Shown here one piece after another: positions 36,029-44,441 of a DNA stretch of 46,167 nt. The position numbers and the translations under genes are program-made. The DNA comes from Hymenobacter sp. Lineage in GTDB: Bacteria > Bacteroidota > Bacteroidia > Cytophagales > Hymenobacteraceae. The number at the start of each line of letters is the position of its first letter. Within the stretch, counting starts at the first letter, position 1. The notes under the pieces are model-generated. The model was not told where the DNA came from. It made no database searches and saw only the letters and a list, made by a program, of their open reading frames with translations. The stretch is taken from positions 1 to 46,167 of the forward strand of contig JANXNW010000266.1 of assembly GCA_025353905.1 (NCBI GenBank), read 5' to 3'.

Positions 36029-37151
36029 AATCCCCCATGACGTGGCGCGCAATCCAGCCGCCGCCGAGCACGTCGTCGCCGTCGTAGAAGACGGCCGCCT
36101 GGCCGGGGGTAATGGCGTGGACCGGCTCGGTGAAGTAGATGGTCACGGTATCGCCGACTTGCTCCAGCAGCGCCGCCGCGCCGGCGTGGTGGTAGCGCAC
36201 CTTGACGACGGCCGGCACCAGGCCGCGGCCTTCGAGCGAAGCCAGCTTGCCCAGGTTGAGCTTGTGAAGCGTGGTGCGGGTGCTGGCCAGCTCGTCGTAA
36301 TTGCCGAGCACCACTTCGTTCGTTTCGGGCCGAATGGCGAGCACGAACGCCGGGTAGCCCAGGGCCACGCCCAGCCCTTTACGCTGCCCGATGGTGTAGA
36401 ACGGGTAGCCCTCGTGCTGGCCCAGCACCCGCCCGCCGGCCGTCACGAAGTTGCCGCCCGCCACGCGCGCTTCGAGCCCCGGCACCCGCCGCCGCAGGAA
36501 GCCGCGGTAGTCGTTGTCGGGAATAAAACAGATTTCGTAGCTCTCGGGCTTGTTCACGAGGGCCGTGAAGCCGCGCCGCCGGGCCTCGTCGTAAATCTCG
36601 GTTTTGCGCAAGGCTCCCAGCGGAAACAGCGTCCGGCTCAGGCTTTTTTGCGACACGCCCCAGAGCGCGTAGCTCTGGTCTTTGGCCTCGTCGAGCCCCT
36701 TGCTGACCACGTAGCGGCCGGTTTCGGCATCGTGGCGGATGCGGGCGTAATGACCCGTGGCGATGAACTCGCAGCCGAGCTGGTCGGCGCGGCGCAGCAG
36801 CGCGTCCCACTTGATGTGGGTGTTGCAGAGCACGCAGGGGTTGGGCGTACGCCCGGCCAGGTACTCGTCGGTGAAATTGTCGATGACGAAATCGCCGAAC
36901 TCCTCCCGAATGTCGATAATGTAGTGCGGAAAGCCCAGGCGCACGGCAATGTCGCGGGCGTCGTTGATGGAATCGAGCGAGCAGCAGCCGGTTTCTTTTT
37001 TCGAGCCGCCGGCCGTGGCGTAGTCCCAGGTTTTCATCGTCATGCCGACGACTTCGTAGCCGGCCTCGTGCAGCAGCACGGCGGCCACCGAGGAGTCGAT
37101 GCCGCCGCTCATGGCCACCAGGACGCGGCCTTTGGTTGGATTGGGGTTCAT
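36012..37151 (-). CDS. mnmA: tRNA-specific 2-thiouridylase
   Basis: GRVLVAMSGGIDSSVAAVLLHEAGYEVVGMTMK, TPNPCVLCNTHIKWD, ATGHYARI, KDQSYALWGV, GQRKGLGVA. Confidence 0.96.
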   Translation of the reverse strand: MNPNPTKGRVLVAMSGGIDSSVAAVLLHEAGYEVVGMTMKTWDYATAGGSKKETGCCSLDSINDARDIAVRLGFPHYIIDIREEFGDFVIDNFTDEYLAGRTPNPCVLCNTHIKWDALLRRADQLGCEFIATGHYARIRHDAETGRYVVSKGLDEAKDQSYALWGVSQKSLSRTLFPLGALRKTEIYDEARRRGFTALVNKPESYEICFIPDNDYRGFLRRRVPGLEARVAGGNFVTAGGRVLGQHEGYPFYTIGQRKGLGVALGYPAFVLAIRPETNEVVLGNYDELASTRTTLHKLNLGKLASLEGRGLVPAVVKVRYHHAGAAALLEQVGDTVTIYFTEPVHAITPGQAAVFYDGDDVLGGGWIARHVMGDFGDEG

Positions 37152-37213
37152 GCGGGGGAAAGCCACCCAGGGAATTGAACGTTCCGGCTGGTTTCCGTTT
37201 GGCAAAGGTAAAT

Positions 37214-37354
37214 GTTTCTTGTTTCTTGTTTCTTGTTTCTTGTTTCCAGGGCGTACGTTCTCGCAGAGTTCCGCAAAGGCTTACTTTGAGGTTCGCAAGG
37301 GCCAACTGCCACTACCTCGCTTGGCTCAAGTTTGAAACAAGAAACAAGAAACAC
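37214..37354. repeat. inverted pair of GTTTCTT heptamer arrays in the mnmA / TrpF-like spacer
   Basis: GTTTCTT x4 + GTTTCCA (37214-37248); GAAACAA x2 + GAAACAC (37334-37354). Confidence 0.9.
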
Positions 37355-37356
37355 CC

Positions 37357-37896
37357 ATGCTCCTCCTTCCCGTTCTCGTGCGCGGCATCAATAACCTGTC
37401 CGACGCCCGCTACTGCGCCGGCATGGGGGCCAGTGGCCTTATTTTCACCCTCGACCCGGCCCTGCCCGGCGCCGTCGCGCCGGAAACAGTGCGCGAGCTA
37501 GCCGGCTGGGTGGCCGGGGTCGAGCTGCTGGGCGAATTTGGGGCCGATATGCCGCCGGCCGACCTCAACCAGCTCGTGGCCGACTGCGGCCTGAGCCGGG
37601 TGCTGCTGCGGGACGCGCCGACCACGCCAGACCCCGCGCGGACGCAAAAACTGGTGGTACCGGTGCTGCGCGTGCTTAAAAACCCCCTGCCTATCAGCGC
37701 GCTGCCCAGCCACGAAACCGCGTTAGCTGAGTTGAGCGGCTGCTGGCTCAGCGGCCCGTTCGCGCCGGCTCAGCTCCCGGACTTGCTGGCCGCCCGACCA
37801 GCAGGAATTATTTTGGAGGGCGGCGACGAGCTCCGGCCCGGCCTGCGCGATTTCACCGAGCTCGAAGCGCTGTTCGAGGCGCTTCAAACCGACTAG
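37357..37896 (+). CDS. TrpF-like (phosphoribosylanthranilate isomerase-like) protein
   Basis: VLVRGINNLSDARYCAGMGASGLIFTL pattern of the TrpF N-terminus; 179 aa. Confidence 0.6.
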   Translation: MLLLPVLVRGINNLSDARYCAGMGASGLIFTLDPALPGAVAPETVRELAGWVAGVELLGEFGADMPPADLNQLVADCGLSRVLLRDAPTTPDPARTQKLVVPVLRVLKNPLPISALPSHETALAELSGCWLSGPFAPAQLPDLLAARPAGIILEGGDELRPGLRDFTELEALFEALQTD

Positions 37897-38026
37897 CGGC
37901 ACGGACGGCGCGCGGGCCGCGAAAAAACTGGCCGGGTGGGCAATCCGGCCGGCGGCCGGCCGGCGTACATAGGCCCGCATTCGCTTCTTCTCGAAGCAGC
38001 CACTCACCTTCAACGCCTTACCCTGC

Positions 38027-38911
38027 ATGAAACTCGTCCTTACCCTGGCCCTGACGGCCGCCGTCACGACCGCCGTCCACGCCCAAAGCAGCCCCACTCC
38101 TAGCGCCTCTGCCGCCCCGGCCTCCCGCCTGCTGGCCTTACAGGAAACCGCCCCGAGCAGCCGGCCCGCCCAGGCCCAGCCCACCTACCGGCTCAGCGGA
38201 CAGGTACTCGGGCCAAGCGGCCAGCCGCTGCCTGGCGCGACGCTTCTGCTCAAGGGAACGCAGACGGCCGTCAGCACCGATGCCACGGGCAAATACAGCC
38301 TCGACGTACCTACCCGCACGGCCTTCATGCTCGTGGCTGGCTACGCCGGCTTTGCCGAACAAACCCTGAGCGCCGCCCCCAACCAAGCCGTGCTCAACGT
38401 GCGCCTGGGCCCCGCCCTGGCGAAAGCGGCCCCGACCAAAGCGGCCGGCCTCACGCGCGGCCTGCGAGTAGGTGATGTGGCCCCCGACTTCGCCCTGCCC
38501 ACCACCACGGGCACCACCTTCAAGCTCAGCGAGCACCGCGGCCACCCGGTAGTGCTCTATTTTTACCCCAAAGACGGCTCGTCGGGCTGCACCAAAGAGG
38601 CGTGCTCATTCCGCGACCAGTACCAGGATTTCCGCGACCTCGGGGCCGAGGTCATCGGCATCAGCTCCGACGATGCGGCCTCGCACCAGCAGTTCACGGC
38701 CAAGTACGCGCTGCCCTTCCCGCTGCTCGCCGACCAGGGCGGCCAGCTGCGCAAGCAATACGCCGTGCCCCGCGCCGTGCTCGGCCTGCTGCCCGGCCGC
38801 GTTACTTACGTGCTCGACGGCGAAGGCCGCGTTCGCTACGTGTTCAACTCGCTCACCGAAGCCAACAACCACGTTATCAACGCCCGGCAAATCCTCCAGG
38901 AGATTCAATGA
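38027..38911 (+). CDS. carboxypeptidase-regulatory-like domain fused to PrxQ/BCP-type peroxiredoxin
   Basis: Signal peptide; YRLSGQVLGPSGQPLPGATLLLKGTQTAVSTDATGKYSLDVP; then VGDVAPDFALPTTTG...VVLYFYPKDGSSGCTKEACSFRDQY. Confidence 0.85.
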   Translation: MKLVLTLALTAAVTTAVHAQSSPTPSASAAPASRLLALQETAPSSRPAQAQPTYRLSGQVLGPSGQPLPGATLLLKGTQTAVSTDATGKYSLDVPTRTAFMLVAGYAGFAEQTLSAAPNQAVLNVRLGPALAKAAPTKAAGLTRGLRVGDVAPDFALPTTTGTTFKLSEHRGHPVVLYFYPKDGSSGCTKEACSFRDQYQDFRDLGAEVIGISSDDAASHQQFTAKYALPFPLLADQGGQLRKQYAVPRAVLGLLPGRVTYVLDGEGRVRYVFNSLTEANNHVINARQILQEIQ

Positions 38912-38972
38912 GCGAATGGGTGAATGGGTGAATGAGTGATTGTTCGACTTCACCCATTCACCCATTGAATCT
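38909..38972. repeat. inverted 8-nt phased array spanning the stop codons of two convergent genes
   Basis: GAATGGGT GAATGGGT GAATGAGT (38914-38937) / TTCACCCA TTCACCCA (38949-38964). Confidence 0.85.
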
Positions 38973-39626
38973 GAACCGCACGTATTTGATTGGTACGCCG
39001 AGGGCGCGGTACTTGCTTTCGAAGTGGGTTTGGATGGCTTGGGCGGCGACGAAAGCCGGAGCGGTTTCGGCGTACAGGTCGCGGGTGGCCACCTCGACGA
39101 CGGCCCTCGGCCAGGCGGCGAGCGTTTCGAGGGTGTAGTCGAACAAGGCTTCGCTGTCGGTTTTGAGTTGGGCCGCGCCGCCGGGGGCCAGCAGCGCCTG
39201 GTACTGGGCCAGAAAGCGCGGGGCAGTGAGGCGGCGCTTGATGTCGCGCTCGCGCGGCCGGGGGTCGGGAAAAGTCAGCCAGATTTCACTCAGCTCGCCG
39301 GGGGCGAAGTGCTGGTCGAGCTCGTGGGCCATACTCCGCAGAAAGCCCACGTTGCGCAGGCCCAGGGCCTCGGCCCGCTGCGAACCGCGCCAGATGCGTT
39401 CGCCCTTGATGTCGAGGCCCAAAAAATTGCGGGCCGGCTCGCGCTGGGCCAGCCCCACCGTGTATTCGCCCTTGCCGCAGCCCACTTCGAGCACCAATGG
39501 GTTTTCATTACGAAAAAAATCGGTGCGCCAGCGCCCGCTCAGTTGGCCAAATTCAGGTTTGCCGGGCTCGACAATATCGGGCCGCCGGGCGTTGTCGGCG
39601 AAGCGCTGGAGCTTGATACGGGGCAT
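38958..39626 (-). CDS. trmB: tRNA (guanine-N7-)-methyltransferase
   Basis: PLVLEVGCGKGEYTVGLAQREPARNFLGLDIKGERIWRG, WLTFPDPRPRERDIKRRL. Confidence 0.93.
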   Translation of the reverse strand: MPRIKLQRFADNARRPDIVEPGKPEFGQLSGRWRTDFFRNENPLVLEVGCGKGEYTVGLAQREPARNFLGLDIKGERIWRGSQRAEALGLRNVGFLRSMAHELDQHFAPGELSEIWLTFPDPRPRERDIKRRLTAPRFLAQYQALLAPGGAAQLKTDSEALFDYTLETLAAWPRAVVEVATRDLYAETAPAFVAAQAIQTHFESKYRALGVPIKYVRFRFNG

Positions 39627-39705
39627 TATTATTCGGTGAGCAATGAGCGATGCTCGACCGCCGCGCAGGTTTCGTCGAGCATCAAGGACGCACCAGCAGC
39701 TTTTG

Positions 39706-41007
39706 CTACACGATTTCGGCCACCACGAACGTGCTGCCGCCGATAAAAACCACGTCGGCGGGCGCGGCAGCGGTGCGGGCGGCGGCCACGGCCACCGGCA
39801 CCGGGCCGTAAGCCTGGCCCCGCAGCCCGGCAGCGGCGGCCAGGGCGGCCAGCTCGGCAGCGGGCAGCGCGCGCGGGATGTCGGCCTGACAGAAATAATA
39901 AATAGCCTCACGGGGCAGCAGGGCCAGCAAAGTGCTGATGTCCTTGTCGCGGACGAAACCCAGCACCAGGTGCAGGCGCTCGTGGGGCAGCGCCAGTACC
40001 TGCGCCAACACGGCCCGCAGACCCGCCTCGTTGTGGCCGGTGTCGGCCACCACCAGCGGGTGCTCGGCGAGCACGCTCCAGCGTCCGCGCAAGCCGGTGA
40101 GGGTCGTTACCTCGCGCAAACCCCGGCGCAGGGCGCTTTCGGGGATGACAAAGCCCTGGGTTTGCAGCTCGTCCAGGGTGGCCAGTACGCCGGGCAGGTT
40201 CAGGCGCTGGTAGTCGCCGGGCAGGCCCAGCTCCACCCCGTCGAGCCAGGGCCGGCCATCGCGGCGCACGGCCACGCGCTGGCTCGTGGCGGCGGGCGCG
40301 GCGTGGGCAGCGGCGGGCTGCACGTCATAGCGCGCGTCGGCAAACAGCAGCGGGCTGCCCTGCTGCCGGGCTTTTTGCTCGAACACGGCGCGCACTTCGG
40401 GCTGGGTTTGCGAAACGATAACCGGCCGGCCGGGCTTGATGATGCCCGCTTTTTCGGCCGCGATGGCGGGCAGCGTGTCGCCGAGCAGCGCCTGGTGGTC
40501 GTAGCTGATGTTGGTGATGAGCGAGACGAGCGGCGCGGGAATGATATTAGTCGAGTCGAGCCGCCCGCCGAGGCCCACTTCCACTACGGCCACGTCGACT
40601 TGCTCGTGGGCGAAATAATCGAAGGCCAGGGCCACGCACATCTCAAAGAAAGAGGGCTCGACGCGGGCAAACAAGCCCCGATGCCGCGCCACCCAGCTCA
40701 CCAGAAAATCCGGGGCCAGCTCCTGCCCGTCGAGGCGGATGCGCTCGGTAAACTCCCGCAGGTGGGGCGAGGTGTAGAGCCCGACCCGGTAGCCCGCGCT
40801 TTGCAGCACCGCCGCCAACAAGTGCGCGCTCGACCCCTTGCCGTTGGTCCCCGCCACGTGGACGCTGCGAAACCGCGCTTCGGGGTGACCCAATGCTTCG
40901 GCCAGGGCCAGCGTATTGCCCAAGCCCGGCTTGAAGCCCGCCACCCCCACCCGCTGATACATGGGCAGTTGTGCGTAGAGCCAGGCTAGCGTTTCGGGGT
41001 AGGTCAT
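39706..41007 (-). CDS. folC: bifunctional folylpolyglutamate synthase / dihydrofolate synthase
   Basis: HVAGTNGKGSSAHLLAAVLQSAGYRVGLYTSPHL, VEVGLGGRLDSTN, VADTGHNEAGLRAVL. Confidence 0.94.
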   Translation of the reverse strand: MTYPETLAWLYAQLPMYQRVGVAGFKPGLGNTLALAEALGHPEARFRSVHVAGTNGKGSSAHLLAAVLQSAGYRVGLYTSPHLREFTERIRLDGQELAPDFLVSWVARHRGLFARVEPSFFEMCVALAFDYFAHEQVDVAVVEVGLGGRLDSTNIIPAPLVSLITNISYDHQALLGDTLPAIAAEKAGIIKPGRPVIVSQTQPEVRAVFEQKARQQGSPLLFADARYDVQPAAAHAAPAATSQRVAVRRDGRPWLDGVELGLPGDYQRLNLPGVLATLDELQTQGFVIPESALRRGLREVTTLTGLRGRWSVLAEHPLVVADTGHNEAGLRAVLAQVLALPHERLHLVLGFVRDKDISTLLALLPREAIYYFCQADIPRALPAAELAALAAAAGLRGQAYGPVPVAVAAARTAAAPADVVFIGGSTFVVAEIV

Positions 41008-41163
41008 ACGTTTTGTTGAGGAGGACTAGTCAGCTTACCCACTAATGGCCTGTCCCGATAAGCACGAGAAAACGGCCTGGCGCAGGTCCCCTACCCGCAA
41101 GGCTAGCTGACAGCAGGTTAGCGCCCCGCGCCACGCCACCCGCACCCCGTCGGAATCAGCTGA

Positions 41164-42753
41164 TTAATAGCGGTACACGCTCAGGCCCTGGTCGAAACCC
41201 GGCCGCTGGCGCAAGCGGGCGGCGGCGGCGTTAGCCTCAGCCAGACTAGCGTAGTCGGCGGCCGATACGCGGTAGAGTCGCGAGCCCGCCGGTGGCAGCA
41301 ATATCTTGGCCGGAAACCGACCCGCCGCAAGAGCACTCCGCTGCTGACAAGCCCCGGCGGGCGAGACAAACGCCGCCACCACCACGTAGAAACGGCCCGT
41401 ACGCACTTTCACTGTGGCCGCATCGGCTGCGAGCGGCGCGGCTGCTTTGGCGGGGGCAGCTGGACTCGGTACTGAGTGCGTAACCGCCGCTTCGACCGGG
41501 CGCGACGCGGCGGCCGGGACCGCCGCCGCACGAGGTACGACCGGAGCCACCGCCGCCCGGGGCACGGACGCCACCGGCAGCGGCAGTTCCCGGCCCGACG
41601 CGGCCGGGACCACGCCGGCCGACGCAACCAGGTCGGCGGGCGAGCCGGAGCCGGACTCGGGCACGGCGGTCGGCGTCTTGAACGCGCGGCGCATCGCCAC
41701 CGGAATGGGTCTGGCAATGTTGCGCTCGTCGGCCTTATTAACGGTGGCCTGCAATGGTAGCGGCATTTTGGTGCGCCGCAGCGCCAGCCCACCCGGCCCG
41801 AACGGCACCGGGGTGTGCCGCAGCGCTGGGGGCCGAACGCGGGCCGCCGCCCGCGTCGGCTTCGCTTTTGCCGCCGCGGCGGGCACCTGCGTCGCGCGGG
41901 GCACCACAGTAGCCTGGCTGACTGGGCTCACCAGCGGCTGATTCAGCGCCGGCTCACTCGGGTCGGGCGTGGGCAGAGCGGGCGCGGCGGCTATCGGCGT
42001 CGGGGCCGCTGGGCTAGCAGGTATCGACTTAGGCAACGACTCAGACTCGGGGGCCGGGCCGAAGCTGGGTTGGGCCAGCGAAGCTTGCTGCGTGGGCAGC
42101 GGCTGCGGGGCAGCTCGTACGAAGGCCGGCAAATGCCCGCGCCAGGCAGCCGGCAACGCGTCGGGGTACAAGCCGGCCATAAACAAGGCCCCTACTAACA
42201 GTCCGGCCAGCAGCCCCAACCCGGCACCGGCCACCACGCGCCGCCGACGGGCCGGCGGCAAGCTCTGGGCCACGGCCCGCAGCCGGGGCAGCAGCTCGGC
42301 TTGCTGCTGGCGCTGGGCCCGGGCATCGAGGGAGCGCACGGGGTGGGCCGTCAGCTCGGGCAGGCCGTAAGCGGCGGCCATCAGGCCGTCGGTCGCGGTC
42401 GACTCAAACTGCAAGCCTCGCCCGGCCAGCTGCCGAAATACGCCGATTCCGGGCAGCTCGGCGCGCTGCCCGGCCACCAGCTCCTGCTGCAGGCTGGCTA
42501 CGGCCTGCCGCAAGTGCTCGCCGGCTTCGGCCGCCGAGCAGCTCAACCGTTGGCGCAGGACATCGAGCAGCAGCCCGTCATTGCGGGTCAGGCCCTGATT
42601 GAAGGCCAGCTGCCGCCGGGGCGGACTCAGCACGTGCCGCCCACCGGGCTGCACCCGGGCCGGCACGGGGGCCGCCACCAACCCCCCAAAGCCCGGAATA
42701 ATGACGCAGTCGTGCGCGCGGAGCAGGGGAAGCAGGTAGTCGGCGAGTTGCAT
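41164..42753 (-). CDS. HU-CCDC81-like domain protein with C-terminal SPOR domain
   Basis: Start MQLADYLLPLLRAHDCVIIPGFGGLVA; TM segment; Pro/Ala-rich linker; C-terminal YYVVVAAFVSP...RLYRVSAADYASLAEANAAAARLRQ-like SPOR. Confidence 0.75.
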   Translation of the reverse strand: MQLADYLLPLLRAHDCVIIPGFGGLVAAPVPARVQPGGRHVLSPPRRQLAFNQGLTRNDGLLLDVLRQRLSCSAAEAGEHLRQAVASLQQELVAGQRAELPGIGVFRQLAGRGLQFESTATDGLMAAAYGLPELTAHPVRSLDARAQRQQQAELLPRLRAVAQSLPPARRRRVVAGAGLGLLAGLLVGALFMAGLYPDALPAAWRGHLPAFVRAAPQPLPTQQASLAQPSFGPAPESESLPKSIPASPAAPTPIAAAPALPTPDPSEPALNQPLVSPVSQATVVPRATQVPAAAAKAKPTRAAARVRPPALRHTPVPFGPGGLALRRTKMPLPLQATVNKADERNIARPIPVAMRRAFKTPTAVPESGSGSPADLVASAGVVPAASGRELPLPVASVPRAAVAPVVPRAAAVPAAASRPVEAAVTHSVPSPAAPAKAAAPLAADAATVKVRTGRFYVVVAAFVSPAGACQQRSALAAGRFPAKILLPPAGSRLYRVSAADYASLAEANAAAARLRQRPGFDQGLSVYRY

Positions 42754-43442
42754 CTGGTAGAGTAGCGGGAGGTAATCGGAAGGCAGGGCGCAGCCTACGT
42801 TGCGCTTTGTAGATGAGTAGCTTATCGGCCAACGCGGGCCGACCAAATTACCTGGCCGGCGCGCCTTGCGTGCGGGCCGACGGTGGGGTCTGACTGACCG
42901 TTTGGCTTGGCAGATGCCCACTACTGGCAGCAAGCCCGGCGAACTGGCGCGATAACAAGTGCAAAGATGCTGAACTTTTGGATTAACCCGGCGCTCAATT
43001 GGCCAAAATTTCGCCGACGCTGATTTTCGATGGGCTCCGCGCACTACGCCGCTCGTCCTCGCACCTCGCCCAAGTCTGCTCTCGCAGTCGGTCCGGGCAC
43101 GAGCAGCGTGTAATGGTCGGGCAATGGAACCCCTCCGCCAGCCCCTGACCTCCCATTTTTGGTGAGTGCTCCTGCCGCTGGCAGGCAACGGGTGGCTTGG
43201 CTCAACCGAAGTTTTTCAGGCCCGGCACCCTGGCTCGCCAGCCTGGCCTGGGCCCCGTTTGGTGCGACTAACCAGCCGGAGTTATGGTAGAGTCCAGGCT
43301 GTTTTACCTCATCAGTATGAACAGCTTATAGGGAGCACCTGGCTAATCAGCTTGGGGACGACCAGTGTCTCAAACCCAGCGCGCCGACCGGCCGGGCGGC
43401 GCGCGGGTAACCTCAGAGAAAAGCCGCAATAAAAAAATTTCG

Positions 43443-43489
43443 GTATGTCGTACATGTACAACATACTATGACGTACTTTTGCGACATAC
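43443..43489 (+). promoter_or_regulatory. ArsR-type operator/promoter region
   Basis: GTATGTCG...CGACATAC inverted 8-mers, perfect palindrome GTACATGTAC (43450-43459), TACTTTTG (43474-43481) matching TAnnTTTG. Confidence 0.6.
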
Positions 43490-43508
43490 TTTCTTTTGAC
43501 GCACTCGG

Positions 43509-43862
43509 ATGCCCGTTGCCAAGCTCACCGATTTCAGCGCTGCCCAGCAGCAACTCGCGCGTCTGGCCAAGGCCCTCGCCCACCCGGCCCGGATAGCGAT
43601 TCTGGAGCGCCTGGCCCGCCAAAACACCTGCATATCAGGCGACATTGCCGCCGGACTGCCCCTGGCCCGAACTACCGTCACCCAGCACCTGCGCGCGCTC
43701 CAAGCCGCCGGCCTCATCCGCGGCGACGTGGACGGGCTCACCGTCTGCTACTGCCTCGACCGGGCGCGCCTGGCGCAGGCCCAGGCGCTGTTTGCCGGCT
43801 TGTTTGCCCAGGTGCCGAGCGTTCCCGCCTGCGGGCCGGCTGTTGAGCAGTGCGCCTGCTGA
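43509..43862 (+). CDS. ArsR/SmtB family transcriptional regulator
   Basis: [57 protein letters not shown]; Cys-containing tail [11 protein letters not shown]. Confidence 0.92.
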   Translation: MPVAKLTDFSAAQQQLARLAKALAHPARIAILERLARQNTCISGDIAAGLPLARTTVTQHLRALQAAGLIRGDVDGLTVCYCLDRARLAQAQALFAGLFAQVPSVPACGPAVEQCAC

Positions 43863-43894
43863 TTTTCATTTTCAACCTCTTCGCTTCCACTCTC

Positions 43895-44362
43895 ATGACC
43901 ATCTCCGACATCAAAGCGGCCTTGCCCAAGCTGACGGCCATCAACTTTCGCCTGCCCGATGGCACGTACCTGCCCGCGCACTTTCACGTCACGGAAGTGG
44001 GGCTGGTGAGCAAGCATTTCGTAGACTGCGGCGGCACCGAGCGCCGCGAGGCGGCGGCCAACTTCCAGCTCTGGGAGGCCGGCGACTACGACCACCGGCT
44101 CGCGCCCCAGAAATTTCTGCGCATCCTGGAATTGTCCGACAAGCTTTTGGGCGACGAAAATCTGCCCATCGAAGTGGAATATCAGCAAGCCACCATCGGC
44201 AAGTTCGGACTGGAGTTCGACGGGACGGATTTCGTGCTGACCCCGAAACAGACTGCCTGCCTGGCCCAGGACGCCTGCGGCATTCCTGCCGCCCACCAGC
44301 TCATTGCCCTGCCGCAGCTGGCAACGGCCGCCTGCTGCGCGCCGGGCGGTGGGTGCTGCTGA
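43895..44362 (+). CDS. DUF6428-type protein with Cys-rich C-terminus
   Basis: MTISDIKAALPKLTAINFRLPDGTYLPAHFHVTEVGLVSKHFVDCGG; tail AACCAPGGGCC. Confidence 0.75.
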   Translation: MTISDIKAALPKLTAINFRLPDGTYLPAHFHVTEVGLVSKHFVDCGGTERREAAANFQLWEAGDYDHRLAPQKFLRILELSDKLLGDENLPIEVEYQQATIGKFGLEFDGTDFVLTPKQTACLAQDACGIPAAHQLIALPQLATAACCAPGGGCC

Positions 44363-44441
44363 TAGTTGATTTCCTATCGGCGGCTCCGCAACCTACGTTA
44401 CAAAACTGAATCGCAGCTGATTAGATAATCCTAACATCGCC

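Noticed and set aside
42754-43188. N-terminal 145-aa extension of the HU/SPOR protein ORF
   Set aside because: Extension is R/S/P-rich without a domain; conserved start is MQLADYLLPLLRAHDCVIIPGFGG at 42753.
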